Position numbers and translations under genes: made by a program
Shown here: positions 47,097 through 57,933 of the stretch, one piece after another
Layout: the number at the start of each line of letters is the position of its first letter
Numbering within the stretch: the first letter of the stretch is position 1
Origin: Eutypa lata
Taxonomy: Eukaryota; Ascomycota; Sordariomycetes; Xylariales; Diatrypaceae
Direction: 5' to 3'
Assembly (NCBI GenBank): GCA_022661535.1
Contig: JAKULF010000006.1
Coordinates: forward strand, 3,095,001 to 3,159,000
DNA: 64,000 nt
Notes under the pieces: model-generated
Database searches by the model: none
What the model was told of the DNA's origin: nothing
The model's input: the letters and a program-made list of their open reading frames with translations, nothing else

Positions 47097-49004
47097 ATGT
47101 CAAACCATGCTTCGCCCCTACCATCAACCAGTCTTATGCCCGCCGGTGTAGACACAGACTCAGCTGCCATACGACCGCGTAATAGAAGAGGAGCAAGCAA
47201 CAATCAATCAGGGAACACACCGAATCTAACCCCATACGAAACTCCTGCCTCGAGCCGAGGAGTTAGTCCCATTCCATCCCGTCTTAATAATAGCAAGCTG
47301 TCTCCAAGTCGACAATCGAGTCCTTCTAATACCTTTTCGCGCGGATTACTTGAGGGTTCTTGGACACCAAATTGGTCCTCCGTCCAAGAATTTGCGACTT
47401 CTTTAATATCTGGGAGTGATGTCGGCTATAGTAGTGAACCTTCACGCCCCAATAGCAGGAGCGGGGGTCAGACAAAGCCTAGATCAATATGGCAGGGGTT
47501 TGGAGGTAGCGGCACAGATAGCCGCAAATCATCTGGAACTTGGGGTCCAGCACCGCCCCCGAAATCACGACCAACTCCCGACGATATCGCAGCAGGTGCA
47601 TTAAGAGAGCGGGAAGCAAAACTCACCGCTAGAAAGAGAGCTAGTGTCTTGGAGAGCTATGACGGGGTGAATGGGGGATTAGATGTCGCCGGAAAGTTTA
47701 AGAGGAGGAATTCTGACGAGATCCAATACAACACACCTAGCGAGCCCGTGGTTGAAGAACACTTGTGTTATTTGCATTATGTGCAACCTACTGACACCTA
47801 CGCTGGCATAGTGCTCCGCTATAAATGTCGGGAATACTCTTTCCGGAGGGCCAATGGACTCTGGTCTCAGAATAATATTCAGATACGCAAACACCTATTG
47901 ATACCCGTTGACGCGTGTGAAATCAAGGGGCGGCCCTGCGAAGCCCCGTCATATTATTCCAATAATAAAGTCGACCTCCTAGCCCGTACACCTCTACAAG
48001 ATTCATTCACCCCTCGGCCGCAGCCACCACCACTTCACGATGACTACTTCAGTCCTGTCAATGGCAGGTCTGCAGAACTGCCAAGGAATGAAGACGATGC
48101 ACCGCTCTGGACACATGTGAAATGGGTTCAAATCGATGCTATTCAAGATCCGGTAGAAATAGTCCGGGTCGATAGGAAAGCCATGGGGTATTTCCCCCCG
48201 AGAAGAAAGAGAAGTGTCAACACGGTATCCGCATTTTCCACCCCACGACAATCTTTGGACCTTTCGAAGGTGATAACGAATACGTCGGAGGGTATTGTTA
48301 TTAGTCCGAGCCAGCTCTCATCTAGGAGACAGAGCTCCATAAGCGCGCGACCAACGGTTGCGAGTTTGGGGACATCATCTTCTAGTCGAGGCCGAGGGGA
48401 CAGCCTGGGAGAGATAGACGGTGTGCCAGCATGGATGCGGAGGCCCGGGGGCGTCGGTACCATGAGCAAGAGCGTGCACGCGCCGGGGCCAGCCAAAGAT
48501 TCCCTCAACTCGTGGGTTAACAAGCGACTACCGGGCTTCAATATCGACTCGCTGCCATCCATGTCCATCATGGGGTCCGAGAGCGCCCACTTTGGCTTCC
48601 AGAAGGACGAGGGCTCGGGGATCGTGGAGAGCCCATTCGAGGAAGGGCGGGACGCGTCCGCCGCAAACTCCCGGACTGGTGGTAGTGGCGGTGGTGGGGG
48701 CCTGGAGCAGGCCGCAGCATCCGTCGAGACGTGGCTACGTGGTGCCTGGGCCAAGCGTCCTGGTACGCCCAGGATAGGCTCCCATCGCCTGAAGACGCAG
48801 CAACAGCAGCCCGAAGCCTCGGACCTCATCGAACTTGCCGATACGAATAGTGACGATGGACGGTTAACCGGATCCGCGAGGATGTCCGAGCCCGGGTTCC
48901 TGGATCAGGGCTTGCACGGCTCGTCGGGCCGCAGTGATGGCATGGGTTCTGTTCGGGGGCGTTTGATGAGCCCGCCGAACCTGAAGGGGAAGAAGGCCGA
49001 TTGA
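47097..49004 (+). CDS. Intracellular LysM-domain protein
   Basis: Single exon, 635 aa, from the ATG at 47097 (MSNHASPLPSTSLMP). The open frame runs upstream only from non-ATG codons. The first 210 residues and the last 350 are Ser/Pro/Arg-rich and probably disordered. A single LysM lies at about 218-268 (CYLHYVQPTDTYAGIVLRYKC... ending HLLIPVDAC). There is no signal peptide, so it is not a secreted chitin-masking effector but the conserved intracellular LysM protein of ascomycetes, whose role is unknown. VKWVQIDAIQDPVEIVRVDR and MGYFPPRRKRS form a second conserved block. Near the C-terminus a helix (LEQAAASVETWLRGAW) is followed by a Gln-rich stretch. Confidence 0.8.
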   Translation: MSNHASPLPSTSLMPAGVDTDSAAIRPRNRRGASNNQSGNTPNLTPYETPASSRGVSPIPSRLNNSKLSPSRQSSPSNTFSRGLLEGSWTPNWSSVQEFATSLISGSDVGYSSEPSRPNSRSGGQTKPRSIWQGFGGSGTDSRKSSGTWGPAPPPKSRPTPDDIAAGALREREAKLTARKRASVLESYDGVNGGLDVAGKFKRRNSDEIQYNTPSEPVVEEHLCYLHYVQPTDTYAGIVLRYKCREYSFRRANGLWSQNNIQIRKHLLIPVDACEIKGRPCEAPSYYSNNKVDLLARTPLQDSFTPRPQPPPLHDDYFSPVNGRSAELPRNEDDAPLWTHVKWVQIDAIQDPVEIVRVDRKAMGYFPPRRKRSVNTVSAFSTPRQSLDLSKVITNTSEGIVISPSQLSSRRQSSISARPTVASLGTSSSSRGRGDSLGEIDGVPAWMRRPGGVGTMSKSVHAPGPAKDSLNSWVNKRLPGFNIDSLPSMSIMGSESAHFGFQKDEGSGIVESPFEEGRDASAANSRTGGSGGGGGLEQAAASVETWLRGAWAKRPGTPRIGSHRLKTQQQQPEASDLIELADTNSDDGRLTGSARMSEPGFLDQGLHGSSGRSDGMGSVRGRLMSPPNLKGKKAD

Positions 49005-50498
49005 GGTTATCACGTGCCGGCCGGGTGGGTTTAGATGTGGCGGGCGACCTTCAATGCATATACAATGCATATATCATGTTGCTAGAGAAAAGTTTCGGCA
49101 CGATCTTCACAGTCATCCCGCCGTTGACCATAAATCCCCGCGTTGGCCCCTAGACGTCCGTCCGGGTCAAATTTGATCGGGATCTTTCCTTGATGAACTA
49201 TTTTTTTCTTTCTCGAACTTTAGAAGCTTTAGAAGCGAATAGGCGCATTCCTGCTTGTGTCTACCTACTTAGTTAGATGCTACCGAGCGGTCCCACTGCA
49301 TTAAACACGGCGTTTTATCGAGAAGGTGGTGTTTTTATTTTGTTTTTTTTCACCGGCGCCAAAGCGGGCGTGACTTTGTTCTCGTTTGTTTTTTGTTTTT
49401 CTGCATATACGCATGTAAAACTGTTGGAACTTGGAGGATTCCCGAGCAAGCAAGCAGGCAGGCACTTGAAGACGTTAAAACAGATAGGCATGTCAACACA
49501 CTACGACTACTACTACTACTACTACTGGTTGAGTGGTGATAGCCGCACATGTAGTAAGAGTAGCTAGCATTTACTTCAGATGTTCGTTGTAACGCAGACG
49601 CTTGCCAAGAGTAGAAGAGAGGAAAGAGTCTTTTTTGGAGATATAGTATAGAAATTCATTAGAGATACCGGGTCACTCACTTGTCGTTCTGGACGCATAA
49701 TTAGAGTGATTTCATATGAAGTGTTTGGTCATATTACCTGTCAGGTGTGTGGGGATTCATGATGATGGCCTTTGTACGTCGGAATGACTGGAGAATGTGG
49801 TGCTGTATCGTCTCGAGGGAGACGGTTAGGCGTGTATGTAGGGTTATTTGTCTGAGCTCGTCTCGTGGAAACATTTTAGATGATAACTATACATACCGAA
49901 TACATGTGAGCCAACGTTGGGGTACTCTCCATGGATCCCCGTGGAGAACAAAACAATATTTACACCAATGTCAATGCCAAAGCCAACGCATATCTTAAAA
50001 GAAGATATTGCATCCTAGCTAATGTAAACTACTATTTCTCGTTCCCTACGTACTCAGATTCCATGCTTAATTGAAGAAGTCGACTAAACCTACTAGAGGA
50101 ATATACGTTGATGGATATAAGGGGGGGCGATGGCGTAGTAAATTAATGTAAACCACGACTATCTTACTACCTGACATTAGAGGAGAAGACATATGCTATG
50201 ACTCCACTCTTATGTAATCTTGAACCCAGACCTTTGCAATTTCTAGAACACGCCATCCGGATCGTAGTTACTTGACAAAGACAGCTCTCAGTTTACCAAC
50301 ACACTCCTGGCAATACCCGGTGCTCGAGGACGAGCGGTTACTGCACTCCTTGGCCTCGGTCTCGGCACTGCCCAACGTCACGTATTGCAAGATGCACATG
50401 TGGTTTTTGTACGTATCATCGTCATCATCGTTCTTCCTGTGTTTCTTAAAGTACACTACTTATCTAGTTCGCGTTATAACTACCATTGCTTCTGCTTA
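49005..50498. other. Spacer, no supported gene
   Basis: Contains the 3' UTR of the LysM gene, a TAC/CTA microsatellite at 49503-49526, and short frames only. Convergent to the reductase gene. Confidence 0.5.
49503..49526. repeat. (CTA)n microsatellite
   Basis: Seven to eight near-perfect ACT/CTA trinucleotides, one interrupted by a G. Confidence 0.85.
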
Positions 50499-51817
50499 TC
50501 ACTTTTTCAAATGTTTCATATAAATTGTCCCCCCAAGGCCTTGTTGGAGAGCATCCAATATTGCATCTGCTTCAGCCTCAAAGGTACCCAAGAAGTCCTC
50601 ATGTGTCTTCGTAGGTTTCCAACCCCATTCCTGAGCAACATCTGCCCTCATCCTCCCGCTAATTATGACGTCGTTAGTCTGGCACCACTGCTTGTCACTG
50701 CGTAAAGAAAGAACTTACTTTGACACGAATCCCACCTCGACATCGTATTCGTCTCCGCCAGCAAACTCGTCAGCCGCTTCTTGCAAGCTCAAAGTATACA
50801 ACTCCTCGGTGTTCAACTTGCCCCTCTTTTTCAATGCCCTAGCAACCCCTTCGTAGAGTTCGCTCCAAAGGAATTCGCCTCCGTCGGAGAATAGGATCCC
50901 CTTCTCTCCATACGGGACATCGTTTCCCTCGGCGATCCTAGCGAGGACTATCTCGTAAAGGTTTGTAAGATCCTCTATATGAACATGGTTCCACACCGCG
51001 TCGTAATCTCCCACTCTCACGGCCTGTCCACGCTTTAGGGCGGATTGGAATACCATCGGAATTTGAACAGAGAGCCGGTTGAAGTATCCGGACCCCATCC
51101 CATAGATGGTTGGGGGCATGAGGATGGTGGTCCTGACGCCGGTGGCTAGACCGGTCTCGACGACACTCATTTCGTTCGCTCTTTGCACGTAGGAGTGCAA
51201 GGACTCACGGTATTTCTCGTATGCGTATATGTTCTCCTTGTCTGATAGGACACGGGTTTCGCGGTATTTTCCACTAAAAGGAAGATCACTGATGTTGGAA
51301 GCGCCAGATAACTACAGTCACATTAGTAATTTAATAAGTTGAAGAGCTAGGTATGGGTATGTCTACGTACGTGGATGTAGTACGTCTGCTTCCCTGTAGT
51401 GCTTAAGCGCTGTCCCAGACCGCGAATGAATGCGGCTGCAGAAGCGATATGTGTACCAATAACGCACTGGATGACAACTAGATGGGAAGTTAATTATCGG
51501 ATCCAAGCAGGCAGGCCAGATTTTACTTACCATCGTAGTTACTCGCAATGCCCTCGAGAAGTTCGGTTTGATCAAGATCGTCGAACAATTCTACGCTTAG
51601 CCCCCTTTCAGTGAGAACTCGCGCTTTGTCCTGGCCCCTGACAAGCGCAGAAAGGCGGATGCTCTTTAGAGCAGGGTGCTGAGAGTTTAGAAGAGTTGAT
51701 AGAATAGATCCACCACTGTGATAATAATATTTAGCAAGGAGAAAAGGGGGTGTTTTAGGAGATAAAATCGTACATGTATCCAGTTGCACCTGTAAGGAGT
51801 ACTTTCAAGTTAGACAT
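50499..51817 (-). CDS. NAD(P)-binding epimerase/reductase (extended or atypical SDR, NmrA-like)
   Basis: Five exons (51817-51774, 51715-51531, 51477-51371, 51311-50719, 50658-50499) encode 362 aa in phase. The start MSNLKVLLTGATGYIGGSIL is a classical TGxxGxxG dinucleotide-binding Rossmann motif, the first intron splitting the Ile codon. Further SDR-like features are LSALVRGQDKARVL, the strand YDVVIQCVIGTHIASAAAFI, TSGASNISD-type sequence, YEKYRESLHSYVQRANE (the lysine of YxxxK) and TTILMPPTIYGMG. A C-terminal segment (RADVAQEWGWKPTKTHEDF) matches fungal proteins annotated as NAD-dependent epimerase/dehydratase. The substrate is unknown; some relatives act in secondary metabolism or as redox sensors. 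It would be cytosolic. Confidence 0.83.
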
Positions 51818-52948
51818 CTTTACTAGCAATACTTCAAGTGAGGCTTCTAGGAGAACAACCACGAGTCGGCCAATATTCAAGCTCAAATAAAACAACTTGA
51901 GAGACAAGTTAGCTAGCAGTTCGTTTTCAATCAGATCAGTTTCATGATAAGCAATAACAATATTATAACTAACCAAATATAAATATCATAATATTAATCT
52001 ACATGTTTCCCCAACCACGTGGAGATAAGGTGTTTACCTCCGTTTGCATGAGTATGGATGTCATGCAAAGGCCTTTTACACTCGGCGATATCGTAAGCTA
52101 GCCCCGCAACTACCGACTTCATATAGTAGCCCGCTCTTTCACCAGGTATTTTCTATCAACTCGACCAATGAAAGAATACGTTCTAATTTACTCAATATTG
52201 CATGCATAACATTGTATAAGGGCAGCCTACACTTAGAGACTTCATCACCCGACCTGGTCTCAACCTCGTTTTTACTGGTGTCATCTCATCGCGGTTTCCT
52301 GTATGGCCTAGTTTTACCAATCTACCTCAATGTGTGGACAGAAACGGAGGGTATTGAAGACACCCAAGAATTTTCTCTGCTTCGCAAACCTCTACTTCTA
52401 TGCCTCAGGATGGCAACCTCGAAAGGATTGAAATATCTACTGTGCACATAGGCAGTTTCTAGTGACATGACACTCTAGAAACCTGACACATAAGAGAACA
52501 TCGGCGTATAGTCTGGAGATTATACAAAAGACTTACTAACGTTACTACCATGGAAAGTTAACTTAGAAACACGGTGCAGGGTTCTAATAATGTGAGCTTA
52601 TACCTTTCACCTGGCAGCTAGTTACAACAATATCAGTTCAAGAAAGAAAAGACGAACCGTATGATCATTATATGCATCGTCATAATGTCCGTTAAAGCCG
52701 GGCTACTCGAAGGAGGTTATAAATGCAGCCACATGAACTTAGCTGTTGGTTAAGCAAATTGTGGCTGACTGACTGTATCTATACAGTTTTCATACTGTAA
52801 TGGGTTAGGACGTAGTAGTTAGCTAAGCCCCACCTTATATCAGCAAACGTCACTCATTCACTCACTTAAATGAACAACAACTTGAATTCCCGTCAACGCG
52901 TCGGCGTCGCCCAAACGATTAGACGATGTCTTGAGTATCTAAGGAATC
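51818..52948. other. Divergent spacer, nothing recognised
   Basis: About 1.1 kb between the reductase (minus) and the rhomboid gene (plus), presumably containing both promoters. The frame at 52044-52451 has no known relatives. Confidence 0.45.
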
Positions 52949-53983
52949 ATGTTTCGCCCCCTGCTTAGGAAGAGCATTCCATCCAACTTCCGCACCCGCA
53001 CCTTCACTAAGCGCCCGTTCGGATCGTCCCACTCTTCTCCGTCACAGTTCCTACCTCCAGTGCGGGTCCTCGGGCCGTCGCTATGGTGCCTCACCGCCGC
53101 ATCCGCCGTATATCTCGGCTGCGCGGCATATGAAGTGCACCAGGACGCGAAGAGGCTGAAGCGGGCCCGGTCAGCCACCAAGGCGCAGTTCTCCTACGAG
53201 GACCTCAGCGCCAGCACCACCACCTCCTGGATGCGCGGTCTGTACTCGGACCTCCACGGCGACGGACACCAGTCGCGGTCGCAATCGCAGTCGCAGCCAA
53301 CGCTGGATCCCGCGTCGCTCGCCGGCATGTGGCAGAACCAGTCGAGCACCCAGAAGCTCACGATCGGGGCGATCGGCGTGAACGCCAGCATCTACGGGGC
53401 GTGCCGGCTCGTGCCCTCGACGTACCACCACTTCGCGCACGCGGCGGCGGGCGGGGCCAACTACACGCTCTTCACGTCGATGTTCGGGCACGGGGGCGCG
53501 ACGCACCTCTTCTTCAACATGTACGCGCTGTACAACTTCGCGGAGCCGGTCGCGGCGAGCCGGACGTTCCGGCGGAGCGCCAGCCACCTCGCCGCCTTCT
53601 ACCTCTCGGCGGGGATCCTCGCCAGCCTCGCCCAGCACCTCGCGGGCCTCTGGCCCGTGCCGATGGGCCGCACGATCCCGTCGCTGGGGGCCAGCGGCGC
53701 CATCATGGCGCTGCTGGGCGCCTTCGGCGCCTCGTACCCGAACCACAACATCGGCATCATCTTCCTCCCCGTCAGCTTCCCCGCCGAGCAGGCCCTGGCT
53801 GGAATTGCGCTTTTCGAGGCGTACGGGCTGTTCATCGGCAAGTGGATGCGCTTGGGCCACGCCGCCCATTTGGCGGGTCTGGTCTTGGGGTCCGGCTATG
53901 TGTATTTGGATGGTAATACCCGCTTGTGGGAACCGGCGCGCAGGTTCACGTTCAACGAGATGCGCCGGCTGAAGATGGTGTGA
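52949..53983 (+). CDS. Rhomboid-family intramembrane serine protease
   Basis: Single exon, 344 aa, ATG at 52949. The N-terminus (MFRPLLRKSIPSNFRTRTF) is basic and Ser/Thr-rich, like a mitochondrial presequence, and is followed by a first helix (SLWCLTAASAVYLGCAAY). The rhomboid core shows FGHGGATHLFFNMYALYNF, LGASGAIMALLGAF with the GxSG nucleophile at S249, and LGHAAHLAGLVLG with the catalytic H307. This layout, with one helix before the six-helix core, fits the mitochondrial PARL/Pcp1 type, which processes inner-membrane proteins; other fungal rhomboids are possible. The coding sequence is strikingly GC-rich at third positions compared with the AT-rich flanks. Confidence 0.87.
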   Translation: MFRPLLRKSIPSNFRTRTFTKRPFGSSHSSPSQFLPPVRVLGPSLWCLTAASAVYLGCAAYEVHQDAKRLKRARSATKAQFSYEDLSASTTTSWMRGLYSDLHGDGHQSRSQSQSQPTLDPASLAGMWQNQSSTQKLTIGAIGVNASIYGACRLVPSTYHHFAHAAAGGANYTLFTSMFGHGGATHLFFNMYALYNFAEPVAASRTFRRSASHLAAFYLSAGILASLAQHLAGLWPVPMGRTIPSLGASGAIMALLGAFGASYPNHNIGIIFLPVSFPAEQALAGIALFEAYGLFIGKWMRLGHAAHLAGLVLGSGYVYLDGNTRLWEPARRFTFNEMRRLKMV

Positions 53984-55089
53984 TGATTTCCTGGTTGGTA
54001 GATAGATAGATAGATAGATAAATATCCAGCGCTCCCAGGCTATCTTCGGTGTCAGCATCCTGACGGGATGCGGCTGTGGAACACCCTTGTGTTACGATAA
54101 GTGGCATGGTTGAGGGGGTAAACGCAAAGCGTCCAAACCAACCCGCTTCGTTTACTACTAGTTCTTAATGGATAAATATCCATAGCTCTATTGTGAGAAC
54201 TGTAGAATAATTCGAGGGAGACTTTAGAAACAGGAGATAAGCTGAGTCAAATCTTCTACTACGATTATCAAATCTTTCTCCCGAACTTGACTTAATTTGT
54301 TCACTAAGTAAGTCTATCTTAACTGTCATCAGTATCGTGTCCTATGATGCTGTCTTATTGGGAAGAGAAAGGGGCAAACAATCCACGGCTTCCTTGTTCT
54401 TAGCTATCCTATTGAGATTTGCTATTTATGTTATGTTCCCCTATGTAATATCTGCAAGGGCTACCAGCCAGCAGTATTTCGGATGAATTTTGATGATTGG
54501 GTCCCTGTTATTACTAAATTGATAGTTTGCAATACGAATTCGGTCGTTCCGGCGCTTAAACATTCCCGGAACTTGATGACCTATATAGGCAAGCTAGGCA
54601 TATCTGCATCTCAGCGTCTTAAGTTCATGATTACGCTGATTGACCCCAATTCCGTGGTACTAAATCGATAGTAACCCAAACTATTGGTACTGATTATGAT
54701 AGTCATATTCCTTATTTTAACGTCCATTATACGAGTGGCTTTCCAGGGCACCATGGACTTAGCTCGGAGGCTGATATAATAATAACATATCAATCGGAAC
54801 TGGGTGTTTCCTTGTACTGTGAAGTTTGAAGCGGAGATTAGGTTAGGTAATGAATTAAATGCCTATTTATTAGAGCTACAATCTAGAAGACACAGTGTTA
54901 TAACACTGACTGATAACCAGTGCGCATATTTAGACATGTCGTTGAGTTCTGCTATTGGCTCAGAATTATGTATCCCTTTTGGGACACCGTGGTGGAGTTA
55001 CAACCTGCTGCAAATGCAGCGTAAGCAAATTCATACGAAATCTCTATAATACCATGAACGTAAGTAATAACCGTCGGTAAAATTACTAA
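53984..55089. other. AT-rich spacer, no supported gene
   Basis: About 1.1 kb. It starts with a GATA microsatellite in the rhomboid 3' UTR. Two short frames (54483-54671 and 54804-55049) have no recognisable relatives. Confidence 0.45.
53999..54021. repeat. (TAGA)n microsatellite
   Basis: Five tandem GATA/TAGA units just after the rhomboid stop codon. Confidence 0.9.
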
Positions 55090-55323
55090 TTATTCTCGGT
55101 CTTCTTCTGCGTCTAAAAACGGACACGCGGCTATGATCTGCGGGGCCATTGAGAACTCAAATCCGTTGCATCCTTCGTCTTGGGCCAGGTGGAGAGTCCG
55201 AATCCATATGATGTTGGACATTCTCGGAAACCCGTTGGCGATCGCAGCACGGCAGCGGAAGATTTTGACTCCGTGGACGCTGTAGTCGTGTTGCGGGCAC
55301 AGGTACAACCTGAGAGTGCACAT
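55090..55323 (-). CDS. Small Cys-containing hypothetical protein
   Basis: An ATG at 55323 opens 77 codons, preceded directly by an AG acceptor (CAACAAG). An upstream exon ending with GTAAGT at about 55490 could supply a 5' UTR or a longer N-terminus (MSYAPAQSCVGNLRQK). The protein contains CTLRLYLCPQHDYSVHG, FRCRAAIANGFPR, EGCNGFEFSMAPQIIAACPF and an acidic tail. Small ascomycete proteins starting with a Met-Cys and spaced Cys/His are common and of unknown role; this looks like one of them. No signal peptide is evident. Confidence 0.4.
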   Translation of the reverse strand: MCTLRLYLCPQHDYSVHGVKIFRCRAAIANGFPRMSNIIWIRTLHLAQDEGCNGFEFSMAPQIIAACPFLDAEEDRE

Positions 55324-56053
55324 CTTGTTGGATTTTGGAGAGAAAGAGAGGGTAACACCTGCACGATGACAGGTTGGGAATATGCAGGCGGACTACATAT
55401 GTAGACAGCTCCCGGGTCTTCGTCTCTAACCGTTAAGCTTGTTAGATTGGTATTCTGAGCTATCATATTCGTATGGGAACATGTACTTACCAATGATGCA
55501 AACACCGTTGTCGATGTATCCAGTTGCTGCAGTAGTTGCTTTTGTCTCAAGTTCCCTACGCATGATTGGGCGGGCGCATAACTCATAAAGATGTTGGGGA
55601 TGTTGGGGATGGGGACCAACCAATACTTTATATAACTACCACTAACAACAAGCGATATGCAGGTGATTTAAACCTTATTTTAACTTCCATTCAATCTCTT
55701 GAACCTCATGTTTACAAGTAAAACACACTGCTTATAATTTTAATTTTCATGTAGACGTGGCCTGAAATTGGGTTTACTACCATACACTAGCCCACACCTT
55801 TTCCTGTCCTATGCCTTTGGGGACACTACCTCTAGTTGCTATCATGCCACACGCTTGAGCATGGTACATTCAAACGGACACTTCTAAAGTTTCAAACCAA
55901 AGAAAATAGACGACGAAATGGGAGCACTCCAAAATCTAGGGCCTTAATATCCAGTACGGAGAGTAATAGGTATGACTTAACATAGTACTGAGATTTGTCA
56001 TTATATTAAATTGCAAATGAAACTTATGTACCAACCCTACTCCAAGAGAAATT
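55324..56053. other. Spacer, possible upstream exon of the small Cys protein
   Basis: No independent gene is seen. The first 300 bases may hold the 5' exon and intron of the 55090-55323 gene. Confidence 0.4.
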
Positions 56054-57933
56054 TCAATAGTCCTTCCGATCCAGTTTGCCTTGCAGACCCCCATCATCTA
56101 ACAGACTCCCAAACATCGCGGCTTCGAACAAGTGGTTTACCTGCCACGCATGGTGGTTGGCATGAGACGTTAACCAAGTCATTTCTAGTATCAACCCAAA
56201 GTGGAAGGCCTTGGCCATGATCACACTAAGATCGGCAGAGATCTTCTGCTCTCGGGCTTGGTCGACAACCCCGTTCCTCACGTACTCCAGAGGTGCCGTC
56301 GCGAGGCTTCGCCAGAGCTCGGCTAGAATCTCCTTGGATTCGTGGCCGCGGAGAAGCTTCTCTACCGCATCGCAGGGGTCGCCCCCGTTGCAAGCACCTT
56401 CGATAGGCCGGCTAAACCCGGTAGTGTGCAGCTTTTCGTCGAAAGCTTCGTCGAAATCCGCTTCCCTCTGCTCAGTTGGCTCTTTGCGTACTTTCGGATA
56501 TCCCAGTAAAGCTCGTCTACAGAAACTGTGCCGATCGTTCTGAATGTGCCATGTGTATAATGTCGCACACACTGTGGAGCATCTGGTGTTAGTGGTTTGT
56601 CGTCTATTGATGGCCAATAACGAACGAGTTAAGAATTACAAGAAAAGCCCAAAAAAACATGGGGGTTACAAGAAAGGTCATAAGACGCAGAACTCTTGGA
56701 AGCTATTGGTATAGAGAATTTGCCGACGTATCAGCGGGTAAGGGTTAGGGAACAACACTAAAAAAAAAAAAGCTTACTCCTCGCTACTGGTTCCATCCAT
56801 CTTTCGATAAACATTCGCCCTCCTGTGTGAGCGTATGCATCGTAGACTCGTCTTAGGGCCTCTTCGGTTACGACTCCTGTTCCAGATATGTCGTCACTGT
56901 TGAGAAAAGCGTTCATGACCTCGGAGTTGTTCAGATCCGAGCCGACATCGACCACGTCTGTTCCCGGCGAGCTGAAAATCATGTCGCTCATCACCGCAGC
57001 AGGGTCGAACCCACGGGCGATGCTCTCCGCAGACATGCCCAGAAGACTACTCTCCGAGAAGAACACGATCTGGGCGGTGCGGCGGTCGAGCTTCGCCGCC
57101 TTGTTTGCTACCTTGGATTTGTTCTTGACCTCCAAGTCGATCTTACCCCTGATATACCTCATCCCGATATCCACGCCCGCCCTTCGTTCCGCGCCGGCGG
57201 GAGTCTGCAAGGCGTGGGGATCGCGCGCATACTTCCTTATCAGCTCCTCGAACTCCGGGAAGACCTTGTGGTAGCTGTGCTCGTAGTAGAAGACCATGTC
57301 CGTGCAGTAATTCGAGTAGAGCGTTCGCGCGTCGTAAGCCCCGATCAGCATGTTAGCCATGCCACAGCCGAAGATCCCACCACCCGTGACGAGCGGCTCG
57401 GGCCATTCCTCGGCGCCAAACCACCGGATAACCTCGTCGGAAGCGCGCTTGATACCTTCTCCCTTGCTCGGGAGCACACGGCCAGCTTTGAGCTGCGCAT
57501 CCCTCCACTTTTGCAGGTCGTCGGAGAGGTGAAGCTCAACCAGATTCTGTGATGGGGAATCCGAAGTCTCTTGGAGCTCGTCGAAGACGGTCGAGATGTA
57601 TTTCTGCGCCTCGTTGGTGAGACGATCTAAGGTTTCCAGGCTTCCGTCCCCAATTATGGATCTTGCTTCCGAGTACCCTCGGTGAACTGGAAGTTGGATG
57701 GGTCCTCCTCGGCCGTCGGTGTAGAGTTCGCCCCAGAAATAGGGAGGTATGAAAGTGTCCTTGAATAAGGCTCCCTCGGGGCTCAAAGCCGGTGAGATAG
57801 ACATAGTAGGAGGGCCCTTGGGATCTTTATGGGGGACCTCCCCATTCCGCTGGCGATGGTAACTGCCCATATTGTTATCTGATTTGGGACTCCACCCAGT
57901 ATGTGGCAGACTGATGACGGTTTTAGCCGCCAT
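56054..57933 (-). CDS. Uncharacterised 557-aa two-exon protein, possibly an all-alpha enzyme
   Basis: Exons 57933-56778 and 56571-56054 join in phase 1 across a 206-nt intron that begins with a T12 tract. The start MAAKTVISLPHTGWSPK has no signal peptide. Blocks that look conserved are FIPPYFWGELYTDGRGGP, DEVIRWFGAEEWPEPLVTGG, DVVDVGSDLNNSEVMNAF (about 326-343), AYAHTGGRMFIERW, LYTWHIQNDRHSF, and near the C-terminus SHANHHAWQVNHLFEAAMFG then SLLDDGGLQGKLDRKDY. The composition is helical, rich in Trp, His and Asp. I do not recognise the family with certainty. The DxxxD/NSE-like segment and the His/Trp-rich helices recall class I terpene-cyclase-type proteins of the non-canonical fungal kinds, but this is a guess. 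No cluster partners adjoin it. Confidence 0.75.

Noticed and set aside
48143..48829. 228-codon minus-strand frame
   Set aside because: Antisense of the Ser/Arg/Gly-rich tail of the LysM protein.
53171..54058. 295-codon open frame on the minus strand, Arg/Ala/Pro-rich
   Set aside because: Exact antisense of the GC-rich rhomboid gene; no stops because of GC-ending codons. The composition is a shadow, not a protein.
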